Assembly: GCA_038230255.1 (NCBI GenBank)
Contig: JBBRNP010000008.1
Location: forward strand, 106,466-170,465
Reading direction: 5' to 3'
Length of the DNA: 64,000 bases
Origin: AV40 sp038230255
Lineage (GTDB): Bacteria; Verrucomicrobiota; Verrucomicrobiia; Chthoniobacterales; UBA10450
The position numbers and the translations under genes were made by a program. Shown piece after piece: positions 42,855 through 52,510 of the stretch; positions within the stretch are counted from its first letter, which is position 1, and every line of letters starts with the position of its first letter. The notes beneath the pieces were generated by a model. That model ran no database searches, was not told the DNA's origin, and saw only the letters and a list, made by a program, of their open reading frames with translations.

Positions 42855-44348
42855 TTGGAATCGCCTGTTTTGAGCTCGGCGCAAATGCGCGCTGCGGAGG
42901 AATCCGCTTTCGCCCGCGGGGTTAACGTTGAAACATTAATGGACCAGGCCGGCACTGGAGTTGCCCGGGCCGTCCGCCAATTTTTTCCGAAACCGGCCAC
43001 CTGTATCGTATTCGCGGGGAAAGGACACAACGGCGGCGATGCTCTGGTGGCGGCGGAACAGTTGCAACGGATCGGTTGGAAGATCGACATCCATCTGCCG
43101 TTCGCGGAAACAGAGTGCAGCGAGCTGACACAACAAAAATTAAAAGCGTTGCGCGACGCGACGCCAACATCTGACGATACGATCAATCGCGCACCGCACA
43201 CGATCATTCTGGATGGTTTACTCGGCACCGGCGCAAAATCATTCTTGCGCGAACCGCTCCGCAGCGCCGCCCGTGAGATCAATCGCCTGCGCCGGGACGA
43301 AAATGCCTTTGTCTTCGCGGTCGATCTTCCGACCGGGCTCGAAGCCGATTCGGGCGAAAATGATCCGGAAGATTCCGTCGTCGCCGACTTCACGATCACG
43401 ATTGGTTTCGTCAAGCACGGCCTGATCGTCGATCCCGCGCTAAAATTTGTCGGGCGCATTGAAATCGTTCCTCTTCCCGGGCTTTGGCAGGAGGCAGGCG
43501 CGCCAAATGAGCTCGCCGCGAGCCCGCGTTCGCTCGGTTCACTCTTGCCTCGGCGAAAATTCGACGCTTACAAAAATGAATTTGGTCGCGTTGGCGTTGT
43601 GGCCGGTTCGAAAGGTTTCGTAGGGGCAGCCTTGATGACGACCGAAGGCGCATTGCGCGCCGGCGCCGGTTTAGTCGAGGTCTTTGTCCCGGAAGACATT
43701 TATGAGATGGTCGCCAGCGCCGCGCCGGTCGAAGCGATGGTGAAGCCCGTTCGAAGGTATCGGGATTTGCTCGAGGAAAAAGAAATCGATATTTGGGCGG
43801 TTGGACCCGGTTTGGGAAAAGCGCGCGCTTCCGAAATTCTCAACTTAATCGAGAACGTGCCGCAACCGATGATTGTCGACGCAGATGGATTAAATATTCT
43901 CAGCGAGAAGGTCGATCTCCTGCGCAGCTGTCGTGGCCCGCGGTTGCTCACGCCACATCCCGGGGAAATGAAACGGTTGATGGACGTTGGCAAAATGGCG
44001 CGCGCTGGAATTGCCCGCAATTTTTGCGATCAATTTCCCATTACACTTTTGCTCAAGGGAAGCCGCACGATCGTTTGCGAGCGCGGCAAGCCGATCAGCT
44101 ACAACACCACCGGCAATCCGGGAATGGCCAGCGGTGGAATGGGCGATGTTTTAACCGGGGTCTGCGCGGGCTTGGCCGGGCGCGAATTGTCGATGTACGA
44201 CGCTGCTCGCATTGGAGCGTGGACCTGCGGGCGCGCCGCCGAGATCTCAATCTTCCAAAACGGCGCCAGCGAGGAATCTTTGCTCGCTAGTGATGTGCTG
44301 GCAAATCTGGGGACAGCCTTCAACGAACTGCGCGACCCGCCGGTTTGA
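42855..44348 (+). CDS. nnr: Bifunctional NAD(P)H-hydrate epimerase/dehydratase
   Basis: Repairs hydrated NAD(P)H. The N-terminal YjeF_N epimerase domain (residues 1-220) has SSAQMRAAEESAFARGV and FAGKGHNGGDALVAA. The C-terminal ADP-dependent dehydratase domain has GRVGVVAGSKGFVGAALMTT, AVGPGLGK and the signature TTGNPGMASGGMGDVLTG. The start is TTG at 42855, contiguous with the amidase stop; a later Met is less likely since the conserved N-terminus begins at once. The 10-mer at 43080 encodes Lys-Ile-Asp. Confidence 0.93.
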   Translation: MESPVLSSAQMRAAEESAFARGVNVETLMDQAGTGVARAVRQFFPKPATCIVFAGKGHNGGDALVAAEQLQRIGWKIDIHLPFAETECSELTQQKLKALRDATPTSDDTINRAPHTIILDGLLGTGAKSFLREPLRSAAREINRLRRDENAFVFAVDLPTGLEADSGENDPEDSVVADFTITIGFVKHGLIVDPALKFVGRIEIVPLPGLWQEAGAPNELAASPRSLGSLLPRRKFDAYKNEFGRVGVVAGSKGFVGAALMTTEGALRAGAGLVEVFVPEDIYEMVASAAPVEAMVKPVRRYRDLLEEKEIDIWAVGPGLGKARASEILNLIENVPQPMIVDADGLNILSEKVDLLRSCRGPRLLTPHPGEMKRLMDVGKMARAGIARNFCDQFPITLLLKGSRTIVCERGKPISYNTTGNPGMASGGMGDVLTGVCAGLAGRELSMYDAARIGAWTCGRAAEISIFQNGASEESLLASDVLANLGTAFNELRDPPV

Positions 44349-44391
44349 CGCATCAAATTGAGCTGAGGGCGAAGTCGACCGAGGTTAGGAA

Positions 44392-45267
44392 ATGAACGGC
44401 CCGCCTGAAACAGCGTCATTTGATGCGCAGCATCCATCGCGTGATAATTGGTGGGCTCGCCTGAAGAAAGCGCTCGGCCCGGTCGCGGTCGTAGGCGTCG
44501 TGATCGCGAAATTCTTCGCGAAGCTGAAATTCTTCATCCTCCCCGCGCTCAAGTTCCTGCCGCTCCTGCTCAAGTCCGGCGGCACGATGCTGCTGATGAT
44601 CTGGGTTTACACGATGATGTGGGGTTGGAAGTTCGCGGTCGGCTTTGTTCTGCTTCTGCTCGTGCACGAATGCGGTCATCTCATTGTCGCCAAAAAATTC
44701 GGACTCAAGGTCGGCGCACCGGTTTTCATTCCGTTTATGGGCGCGTTCATCGCGTTGAAGGAAGCGCCGCGTAACGCCTGGATGGAAGCGTGCGTGGGCA
44801 TCGGCGGACCCATGCTCGGATCGATCGGCGCACTCGCCTGCAATTCCATCGGTGAATTTGCCGACATTCCGATTTTCTTCGCGCTCGCCTGGTTCGGTTA
44901 TTTTTTGAACCTGTTTAATCTGACGCCGGTGGGCATGCTCGATGGTGGGCGAATTGTCACCGCGCTTTCGCGCTGGCTTTGGCTACCCGGTTTCGCGGTG
45001 CTGCTTTGGTTCGGTTGGAAATATCCAAACTTCATTGTTTGGCTGATGGTCATCTTGTCGTTACCACGAGTCATTTCCCTCTTCCGTAAACGGACCGAAG
45101 AAGAGCAGCGCTATTATGAAGTTACACCGGCCCAGCGCTGGACGATGTCGATCATGTATTTCGGTCTGATCGCGGTGCTTATTTTCGGAATGCACCTGGC
45201 CGCGCGCGATCTGCATGACTACGGCGTCCGTTCGCACGGACATGGTCAGGACGTGATTTTCCAGTAA
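44392..45267 (+). CDS. Site-2 protease family (M50) zinc metalloprotease
   Basis: A 291-residue membrane protein with about six helices. The zinc site is HECGH (His92-His96) in LLVHECGHLIVAKKFG, and the second motif is NLFNLTPVGMLDGGRI with the third ligand Asp. It lacks a PDZ domain. S2P enzymes cut membrane-spanning segments, for example of anti-sigma factors; the ECF sigma gene at 21.5 kb has no obvious partner here. It ends 1 bp before the convergent TPR gene. Confidence 0.9.
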   Translation: MNGPPETASFDAQHPSRDNWWARLKKALGPVAVVGVVIAKFFAKLKFFILPALKFLPLLLKSGGTMLLMIWVYTMMWGWKFAVGFVLLLLVHECGHLIVAKKFGLKVGAPVFIPFMGAFIALKEAPRNAWMEACVGIGGPMLGSIGALACNSIGEFADIPIFFALAWFGYFLNLFNLTPVGMLDGGRIVTALSRWLWLPGFAVLLWFGWKYPNFIVWLMVILSLPRVISLFRKRTEEEQRYYEVTPAQRWTMSIMYFGLIAVLIFGMHLAARDLHDYGVRSHGHGQDVIFQ

Positions 45268-46938
45268 TCAGGGCGCTGCCCCGGCGGCGAAAACTTTCTC
45301 TCCCTCGAGCCCAATCTTCTTCAAGATCGACAAGAACCGTTTGTCGGAACGAAGCGGCGCGAACTCAGGGGCAATCCCGATGAAATGGAGTGATGAAGAT
45401 CGCTCATCGCACGCCCGCTCGAGTTCGCGGATCGCGTCCTCGTGCGCACCGAGTGCCACGTAAACATGAGCAACGGCATCACCGGGCGTATAACTTCTGC
45501 GACTCGCAATAGTCCTGGCAAGGACTTCGCGCGCTTGATCCGGTCGATTCATCCGCGCATAAGTAATCGCCAGACCAAACGCGGAACGGCCGCTGATTCT
45601 TTGCGCTTTATGGTAAAGCGCGATCGCTTCGTCGTAGCGTCCCATCTCACGATAAAGCGCGGCCATCAGTGGCTCGCCATAAACAAATGCCGGATCCAAC
45701 TGCAATGCGCGTTCCCCGGCCTTCATCGCTTCATCATATAAACCGAAGTAGCGGTAGAGCTCGCAAGCGGAGTTATTTACCCAAAGTGACGCCGGATCGA
45801 TCGTTGATGTCCGTTGCAAATAAATTAATGCTTGGTCGCGTTCACCGCGCGCGGCCCAAAACGCGGCCGAGAAATAATTGGAAGGCGTCGACTTCGGATC
45901 GAGCTCGACCGCACGATTAAAATCGCGGGCCGCTCCCTCCATGTCCCAGTCAAGAATGCGTTTTGTTTCTGCCAGGTAAACGTGTGCCTCCGCATCGTCA
46001 TTGTCGATGTGCAGGGCATTGGTCGCGGCCTCGCGTACTTTTGCATAGGCTTCAAGAGGCGCGACGTAAGCATCCGCTAACCACAACCACGCCTTCGCCA
46101 TCCCGGTCCACGCGCGACCGAATTGCGGGTCTTTTTCAATAGCGCGTTCGAAATATTCCAAACTTTTTCGCAGATCTGCCTCGTTGGTTCTGTCGGAATA
46201 AAACAAACCGTGCAGATAGACGTCGTAAGCAGCGGTGCTGCGCACAAGCCGCGACGCCATTGGCGCCGAAATATCGAGTTTCAATTTCAACGCATCGACA
46301 ATCGCCCGCGTAATTTCGTCCTGAAGCGCAAAGATTCCCTGCATCTCGCGCTCGAATGTTTCCGACCAAAGCGTGAAGCCATTGCAACATTCCGTCAGCT
46401 CAGCGCTGATGCGGACACGATTCCCTTCGCGACGCACACTGCCTTCGAGTATGTGGTCCACATTCAGTTTGTCGGCGATTTCCTTCAGGTCCGCTTTTTT
46501 GTCTTTGAACCAAAACGAAGAACGCCGCGCGGCCACACGCAGTCCCTCAATTTTCGCCAGCGCCGTTTGAATTTCCTCGGCGATTCCCTCGCCGAAATAA
46601 TCGCGCCCTTCTCCGGGACTCAAATCGGTGAAAGGCAGGACCGCAATCGACGGCTCGCTTGAAGAGACAGCCGGCCCGATGTCGATCTTGTCCTTCATCT
46701 CCGGCGTCCGCACGATCCCGTAGCGGGTGAAATCGAAAAACCAGGAGAGCACGAGGGCTACCGGAAACCCGATCACGATCACGAGAACAACAACCCGAAC
46801 GACCCAAATCGGGATGTCGAAGATCGGTAACAACTGGGAGAGGCCCTGCGCGAGCGCCCAACCGCCAACAGCATAAGCGATTGCAACGGTGTAAACTTTT
46901 CTGCGTTTCAGTTCGGCGAAAAATTTCTTCGGATTCAC
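45268..46938 (-). CDS. Membrane TPR protein with FlgO/TolB-like domain, paralogue 1
   Basis: From GTG 46938 the product is 556 residues. N-terminus: KKFFAELKRRKVYTVAIAYA, then two membrane helices. From about residue 95: SIAVLPFTDLSPGEGRDYFG, the domain often found beside adenylate cyclase or winged-helix domains, here alone. TPR repeats follow to the end (about residues 225-550). The GTG overlaps the stop of the upstream paralogue (GTGA). It probably acts in signalling or cell-envelope complex assembly; no catalytic domain is seen. Confidence 0.82.
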   Translation of the reverse strand: MNPKKFFAELKRRKVYTVAIAYAVGGWALAQGLSQLLPIFDIPIWVVRVVVLVIVIGFPVALVLSWFFDFTRYGIVRTPEMKDKIDIGPAVSSSEPSIAVLPFTDLSPGEGRDYFGEGIAEEIQTALAKIEGLRVAARRSSFWFKDKKADLKEIADKLNVDHILEGSVRREGNRVRISAELTECCNGFTLWSETFEREMQGIFALQDEITRAIVDALKLKLDISAPMASRLVRSTAAYDVYLHGLFYSDRTNEADLRKSLEYFERAIEKDPQFGRAWTGMAKAWLWLADAYVAPLEAYAKVREAATNALHIDNDDAEAHVYLAETKRILDWDMEGAARDFNRAVELDPKSTPSNYFSAAFWAARGERDQALIYLQRTSTIDPASLWVNNSACELYRYFGLYDEAMKAGERALQLDPAFVYGEPLMAALYREMGRYDEAIALYHKAQRISGRSAFGLAITYARMNRPDQAREVLARTIASRRSYTPGDAVAHVYVALGAHEDAIRELERACDERSSSLHFIGIAPEFAPLRSDKRFLSILKKIGLEGEKVFAAGAAP

Positions 46939-48968
46939 GGTTTCGCGCTCACGAGTTTCTGGAAACGGGGATCGTTGCGAATCGGGTCCCACTCCCAGCG
47001 GAATTTCAAATCGTTCACGGTGATACTGTAATCCACGCTGTCGACCGCGCCGGGTGTGTTGAGCAGACGCTCAATCAACGGAATGGCTAAATCCTTCTCA
47101 CCGCAGCGCGCATAAATGAGCGCTAGAATAGAATTCATGATCGCGCCATCGTAGGCGTCGGTGGATTCCGGTTTCAATTCAACGGCCCGCCGCCCTTCGC
47201 GAATCGCATCGTTCTTCCGCTCCATAAAGGCGTAGAGCAAACCGAGGTAGGCGTGACGCTCGGCGCTGTTCGGGGATTCTTTCACCCCATCTTCAAAACT
47301 CGTGCGACTGGAATCAAAAAGTTTTGTCGCGGCGGCAGGATCGCCTTGGGCCAGAGAAATGCATGCCTGAAAGTAACTCTTCGGTGTCGGTCCCGCATTC
47401 ATGTAGGAAAATTCTTTGAGCGGAGAAATTTCGAGCGCCTGTTTGGCCGCCATGTAATCGCGCTCAATCATGGCCACATCCCAACGACAAGTAGTCATCA
47501 CGCCGTCCGGATCGACTCCGGCCGGAATCTGGGCGAGGAGCGATTTCAGCAGGTGTGTGTCGCCTTTCCACCAAAAATCGATATAGCCGCTCTGGATCTT
47601 GGCAACGAGCGATGCCGGCGCCAACGCTCGCATACGCTCGGCCCCGCGCCCGGACTCCGGCCAACGTCGCAAAGCGGTGTAGGTGAAGACTAGATTGCGG
47701 GTGATGTTCGGATTTTGCGGGTCGAGCTTGCTGATCTTCTGATAGCCGTCGAGTGATTCCTGCCATTTCCCCTGCCGTCGTTTGATCGCGGCGATGAGTC
47801 CGCCGGCTTCGCTGTTATTTGGCGCCAGACGCGAAGCAGTGTCGAATTCGGTCAAGGCACGTTCGTAACCCTGGTCAATCCAGTAAATGCATTGACCGAG
47901 AGCGAGATGCGCTTCGGCCAGATTCTGTTGCAACTCCAAGGCGATCTCGGCTTCGCCACGCGCTTTCGTTTTCCACGCATCCAGCGGTTCGTAATAATGA
48001 AAAATCGCCGCGCGCGTAGAAGCGAGCCGGGCATGGGCCAGAGCGAACCTGGCATCGAGGCCGATAGCGGTCAGGTAAAGCTGCTCTGCCTTCTTGTAAT
48101 CCTCGAGCAACGTGTCCGGATTACGCTCAATCTGATTCGCCTGCAGATAAACGAGGTAAGCATCTGCATTTTCGGTCGGCTTGGTTTCGATGCGCGCTTT
48201 TTCGTTGGGGCTCAATGTGACTCGCAACGCCTCCGCGATCTCTGCAGCCAGTTCGCCCTGGAGGCCTAACGAATCCGCCAATGTCCGTTCATAACGATGG
48301 GCCCAGAGATGTCGATCTTTCAAGGCGTCGATCAACTGCACATTGATGACGACTCGGTCCCCTTCCCGCCGGACGCTGCCTTCCAAAACGTTGGCCACTC
48401 CCAGAAGCCGGCCAATTTCGCGCAGATTGTGCGCCGCGGGATCGCGAAATTGCATCACCGACGAGCGGCTGATCACCCGCAAGTCAGCGATTTTAGCGAG
48501 ACTGGTCAGAATATCGTCCTGGATGCCGTCCGCGAAAAATGCGTTCTGTTTTTCGTCGCTGAAATTTGCGAACGGCAACACCGCGATACTTTTATCGGGT
48601 ATCGATTCGCCGCTTGAGCTGCGAAATGGTAGCCGTCCATAAAGCAGCACTCCAATTAGCAGCAGGAGAACACCGATAATCGTAAAATCGAGGAGACGCC
48701 CTGCGCTCTTTCGGACACCTGGATCGACATCTTTGTCCCGAACAAATCCGGCGCCGGTGAATTCGTAGAGCCACGCCAGCGCCATCGCGATCGGAAATCC
48801 GAGAAGCAGTGTCACGATCACGAAACGCACCGCCGAATTTGGGATATCAAAGAACGGAAAAACCTGGGTCGCGACCTGGGTCAATAGCCATGCCCCCATT
48901 CCGTAAGCGACCGCCGCGCGATAGACATGGCGGCGCTTCAGCTCGGCAAAGAATTTCGGCAGATTCAC
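46935..48968 (-). CDS. Membrane TPR protein with FlgO/TolB-like domain, paralogue 2
   Basis: A 677-residue paralogue of its downstream neighbour: LPKFFAELKRRHVYRAAVAY at the start, three membrane helices (one extra near residue 100), the SIAVLPFANFSDEKQNAFFA domain (about residues 125-265) and TPR repeats in the rest. LEGSVRREGDRV occurs in both proteins almost unchanged. The 10-mer at 48310 encodes Asp-Arg. Divergent from uvrB, which begins 70 bp away. Confidence 0.82.
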   Translation of the reverse strand: MNLPKFFAELKRRHVYRAAVAYGMGAWLLTQVATQVFPFFDIPNSAVRFVIVTLLLGFPIAMALAWLYEFTGAGFVRDKDVDPGVRKSAGRLLDFTIIGVLLLLIGVLLYGRLPFRSSSGESIPDKSIAVLPFANFSDEKQNAFFADGIQDDILTSLAKIADLRVISRSSVMQFRDPAAHNLREIGRLLGVANVLEGSVRREGDRVVINVQLIDALKDRHLWAHRYERTLADSLGLQGELAAEIAEALRVTLSPNEKARIETKPTENADAYLVYLQANQIERNPDTLLEDYKKAEQLYLTAIGLDARFALAHARLASTRAAIFHYYEPLDAWKTKARGEAEIALELQQNLAEAHLALGQCIYWIDQGYERALTEFDTASRLAPNNSEAGGLIAAIKRRQGKWQESLDGYQKISKLDPQNPNITRNLVFTYTALRRWPESGRGAERMRALAPASLVAKIQSGYIDFWWKGDTHLLKSLLAQIPAGVDPDGVMTTCRWDVAMIERDYMAAKQALEISPLKEFSYMNAGPTPKSYFQACISLAQGDPAAATKLFDSSRTSFEDGVKESPNSAERHAYLGLLYAFMERKNDAIREGRRAVELKPESTDAYDGAIMNSILALIYARCGEKDLAIPLIERLLNTPGAVDSVDYSITVNDLKFRWEWDPIRNDPRFQKLVSAKP

Positions 48969-49038
48969 CTTGTTCGCTGAATTAACTTTCAGAAGCGCCT
49001 TTCACAAGCGCAACGTCGCTTGCGTGCTAAATTGCCGG

Positions 49039-51294
49039 ATGCCGTTTCAGCTCGAATCCGACTATAAACCTCGCGGCGACCAGGGCCAGGCGATCGCCAA
49101 GTTGATGAAGTCGATCGAAGCGGGCAATCGGCACCAGACACTGCTCGGCGTCACCGGTTCGGGCAAAACATTCACCATGGCGAATGTGATTAAAGAGCTG
49201 AACCGGCCGACCCTGGTGATTTCGCACAACAAAACGCTCGCGGCCCAGCTTTATTCCGAGTTCAAACAATTCTTCCCCAAAAACGCGGTCGAATATTTCG
49301 TCAGTTATTTCGATTATTACCAGCCGGAAGCCTACATCCCGCGGACCGACACCTACATCGAAAAGGACTCATCGATTAACGAAGAGATCGAGCGGTTGCG
49401 CCTGTCCGCGACCAGCGCGTTGCTCACGCGGCGCGACACGATCGTGGTCGCGAGTGTGTCGTGTATTTACGGCGTCACCTCACCGGAAGATTATGAGCGA
49501 ATGTTGCTCACGGTAAAACGCGGACAGCATACTTCGCGCGAAGCGGTGCTCAGTCGCCTGGTCGACATGCTCTATGAACGGAACGACATCAGTTTCTCGC
49601 GTGGTAAATTTCGGGTCCGCGGCGACGTGGTCGAAGTTTATCCGGCCACGGCGGACGAGGAAGCTGTGAGACTGGAATTTTTTGGCGACGAAATCGATGC
49701 GATTACCCGATTTGATCCCCTCACCGGACACGCGCGCGAATCGCTCAGCATCATGACGTTTTTTCCGGCGAAACAATTCGTGACGCCGGCCGACAAATTG
49801 AATCGCGCGTTGCAGACGATCCGGGCCGAGCTGGAAGACCGAATCATACTGTTGGAATCGCAGAACAAGCTTCTCGAAGCGCAACGGCTCCGCATCCGCA
49901 CCGAATACGACCTGGAAATGTTGCAGGAGATGGGCTTCTGCAACGGCATCGAAAATTATTCCCGACATCTCTCCGGCCGGCCGCCGGGTTCGAAACCCTA
50001 CACGATTGTCGATTTCTTCCCGAAGGATTTTCTGGTCGTGATCGACGAATCGCACGCGACCATTCCACAAATCGGCGGGATGTACGAGGGCGATCGTTCG
50101 CGCAAGACGGTGCTGGTCAATTACGGCTTCCGTCTGCCGAGCGCGCTCGATAATCGTCCGCTGAATTTCGACGAGTTCATGAAAACAACGAACCAGCTCG
50201 TTTACGTCAGTGCGACGCCGGCTGAATTCGAAATTCAAAACAGCGTGGTTGGCAACACAGGCTACGTTCCGCACAAACGGCAACGAATCGGCCAAGATGA
50301 GCCCGTTCCTTTTGTATTGCCGGGCGAAACTGTAACGGCGGTCTATGACCGCCGAAATAAAACAGACGGCGCTCGCAGAGCGACGATACACCAATCTCAC
50401 GGCCACATATCGCGCACCGATGAGCCCGCCGAGAAGTTCGAGGTTCGCGAGCCCGGCGCACCGCTGGTCGTCGAGCAGATCATTCGGCCGACCGGACTTC
50501 TCGATCCAAAAATCACGATCAAACCGTTGAAGAACCAGATCGACGACACGATCGAGCTTTGTCGTCAGCGGGTGGAGAAAGCCGAACGCGTCCTGATCAC
50601 GACGTTAACCAAGCGCACCGCCGAGGATTTGGCCGATTACTTGCGCGACGTCGGATTGAAAGTGCGCTACCTCCACAGCGACATCGACACGATCGAGCGC
50701 GTGGAAATCTTGCGCGGCCTGCGCGCAGCCGAGTTTGATATTCTCGTCGGCATCAATTTGCTCCGTGAAGGTCTCGATCTTCCTGAAGTTTCGCTTGTCT
50801 GCATTCTCGACGCCGACAAGGAAGGCTTCTTGCGCAGCCAAACATCGTTAATTCAAACCGCCGGCCGCGCAGCGCGCCACATCAACGGCGAGGTCGTGCT
50901 CTTTGCCGATCAGATGACGCAAAGCATGGAAGCGTTGATTTCGATCTCGGAATATCGCCGGACGAAACAGGTGGATTACAACGAGAAGCACGGGATCACG
51001 CCGCAAACCGTCCGGCGCGCCGTCCAGGAAAGTCTGCACACGATTTTGCGGGGCCGCGAAATTGCGGCCTCGGTCATCCAGGAAGCCGGCGGCAATTTCG
51101 ATCTCACTGAATTGCTGCGCGAGCTGGAGGAAGAAATGCAACAGGCATCGGCGAATCTCGAATTCGAACGCGCCGCTCTTTTGCGCGATCAAATCATGGA
51201 AGTGAAGAACGGCACCGGCCTGAGCAAGATCGAGCCGAAAAGGCGCCCGGTGAAATACACGCGAAACTCTGGTCGGAGACGCTCGCGGGTTTAG
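49039..51294 (+). CDS. uvrB: UvrABC system protein B with an extra internal segment
   Basis: DNA-damage-recognition helicase subunit of nucleotide excision repair. From ATG 49039 the product has 752 residues against about 670 in the family. It shows Walker A GVTGSGKTFTM, the beta-hairpin segment YFDYYQPEAYIPRTDTY, VVIDESHAT, helicase motifs (VLITTLTKRTAEDLADYL, GINLLREGLDLPEV, QTAGRAARH) and a C-terminal UVR motif. Extra: about 72 residues (403-474) between the SATPAEFEIQNS motif and VVEQIIRPTGLLDP, where the family normally has a few residues. Confidence 0.95.
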   Translation: MPFQLESDYKPRGDQGQAIAKLMKSIEAGNRHQTLLGVTGSGKTFTMANVIKELNRPTLVISHNKTLAAQLYSEFKQFFPKNAVEYFVSYFDYYQPEAYIPRTDTYIEKDSSINEEIERLRLSATSALLTRRDTIVVASVSCIYGVTSPEDYERMLLTVKRGQHTSREAVLSRLVDMLYERNDISFSRGKFRVRGDVVEVYPATADEEAVRLEFFGDEIDAITRFDPLTGHARESLSIMTFFPAKQFVTPADKLNRALQTIRAELEDRIILLESQNKLLEAQRLRIRTEYDLEMLQEMGFCNGIENYSRHLSGRPPGSKPYTIVDFFPKDFLVVIDESHATIPQIGGMYEGDRSRKTVLVNYGFRLPSALDNRPLNFDEFMKTTNQLVYVSATPAEFEIQNSVVGNTGYVPHKRQRIGQDEPVPFVLPGETVTAVYDRRNKTDGARRATIHQSHGHISRTDEPAEKFEVREPGAPLVVEQIIRPTGLLDPKITIKPLKNQIDDTIELCRQRVEKAERVLITTLTKRTAEDLADYLRDVGLKVRYLHSDIDTIERVEILRGLRAAEFDILVGINLLREGLDLPEVSLVCILDADKEGFLRSQTSLIQTAGRAARHINGEVVLFADQMTQSMEALISISEYRRTKQVDYNEKHGITPQTVRRAVQESLHTILRGREIAASVIQEAGGNFDLTELLRELEEEMQQASANLEFERAALLRDQIMEVKNGTGLSKIEPKRRPVKYTRNSGRRRSRV
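50331..50390 (+). repeat. In-frame palindromic element inside uvrB
   Basis: 60 bp (20 codons) with ends TGTA and TACA and two hairpins, GGCGGTC-tat-GACCGCC and CGCTC-gca-GAGCG. It encodes VTAVYDRRNKTDGARRATIH within the extra segment of UvrB. The design matches the intergenic elements at 12124 and 55224. Confidence 0.7.
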
Positions 51295-51303
51295 GTGACG
51301 ATT

Positions 51304-51410
51304 GTCATCCTGAACGGAGTGAAGAATCTCCCACAAGGTGCTGGATCACGCAGATCAACTTGCGTGACGCGCGCTTCGATTGTGAGATCCCTCGCTCCGC
51401 TCGGGATGAC
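51304..51410. repeat. Long-hairpin intergenic repeat, copy C of 3
   Basis: 107 bp from GTCATCCTGAACG to CTCGGGATGAC right after uvrB. Its inner hairpin TCACGCA...TGCGTGA is perfect, while the sequence differs from copies A and B, a sign that pairing is kept. Confidence 0.85.
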
Positions 51411-51469
51411 ATGCCGAGGTATCCTCGGGATTTAAATCGTCTCGCACAGAATTAGCTGCTTCAGCAGCG

Positions 51470-52402
51470 ATGCGCTGCTTGTCGATCTTCGCGATTGCTT
51501 GCCGCGCCGTAGCCCTCGGCGTAGGCGGGTCGATCCTGTGCATTGGGGCCGCCAACGCCCAAATCAACGAATCCAGCTCGTTGTCCGAAGTTGAATTTTC
51601 GCAGCTAAGTCAGCGCGACCCGAATCCGCTCGGCGAGAGAGCGCTCGCGATTCATCCGGAGCAATGGAAACACGCCGAGACCGAGCATTTCGTTTATCAT
51701 TTCGTTCACAGTTACGTCGCCACGCCGGTTTCGGTCGAAGCGGAATTTCACTATCGTGTCATCGCCAAAGAGCTGGAGCGCGAACAACCAGCCGGCGACA
51801 TCAAATCGCACATTTATATTTTCGAGCACCCGGAAGAATGGCAAGAGTTTCAAGCCTTCGGCAAACTGGAACCATGGAGTGGCGGAATTCACTCGGCCGG
51901 CAGTCTCTTTGTCCAACGAAATCCGGCATACAAGTTCAGCAACAATCTTTTGGGACACGAGATCGTTCATCTCGTTCTGCATCGCTTTTACACCGGTGGC
52001 ATTCCCTGTTGGTTGGATGAAGGTTTTGCCCAGTTCGTTTCCAAAGATGCGCACGCCAGTTATGAACGCGCCCGCGGTTTTGCGGCCAGGCCGCACTCGG
52101 AGGCGATTGCGCCTCAAGATTTAATTCCGCTCAGCGTCCTTGCCGCTGCAACCCATCCGCCTTCGGACCGCGTCCGTATTTTCTATGATGAATCGGAGCG
52201 GCTGGTGCGGTTTCTGGCCGGAACGGACAAGCCAAGCTTCTTGAGCTTGCTCGACGCGCTCGCCCGGCACCAACCGCTTGAAGCGATCCTGCCTCGGCTT
52301 TATTCCGGAAAATTCGCGAGCGTTGCGATACTGGAGGAGAAATTTCGCGAGTACGCCTCCAAAGATTTCGGAACTTCTTTGCAACAAGCCAACAATTTTT
52401 AG
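51470..52402 (+). CDS. Secreted gluzincin-type metalloprotease
   Basis: A 310-residue protein with signal peptide (MRCLSIFAIACRAVALGVGG to about residue 31). The zinc motif is HEIVHLVLH (His163, Glu164, His167), and the third ligand is probably the Glu in WLDEGFAQF. This matches the peptidase MA-like/DUF1570 group. It sits before a repeat and holA. The 10-mer at 51480 lies in the signal peptide (Ser-Ile-Phe). Its substrate is unknown. Confidence 0.8.
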   Translation: MRCLSIFAIACRAVALGVGGSILCIGAANAQINESSSLSEVEFSQLSQRDPNPLGERALAIHPEQWKHAETEHFVYHFVHSYVATPVSVEAEFHYRVIAKELEREQPAGDIKSHIYIFEHPEEWQEFQAFGKLEPWSGGIHSAGSLFVQRNPAYKFSNNLLGHEIVHLVLHRFYTGGIPCWLDEGFAQFVSKDAHASYERARGFAARPHSEAIAPQDLIPLSVLAAATHPPSDRVRIFYDESERLVRFLAGTDKPSFLSLLDALARHQPLEAILPRLYSGKFASVAILEEKFREYASKDFGTSLQQANNF

Positions 52403-52491
52403 GTGGATCGAGCAGTCCCTTGCTCGATGCTATTCATGCGGCCTTCGGCCGGATTTATTTTAACATCGCCCGACGGAGCGGACGATCCACC
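52402..52491. repeat. Cloverleaf-type intergenic repeat, copy 4 of 4
   Basis: A 90-bp copy in the same orientation as copy 1, starting at the last base of the protease gene. The middle arm reads GCGGCCTTCGGCCGG, and a 10-mer (52493-52502) follows after one base. Confidence 0.85.
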
Positions 52492-52510
52492 TTGTCGATC
52501 TTCGTTGCGC

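Noticed and set aside
46802..46825. GATGTCGAAGATCGG as a motif copy
   Set aside because: It differs at several positions from AAGATCGACA on either strand.
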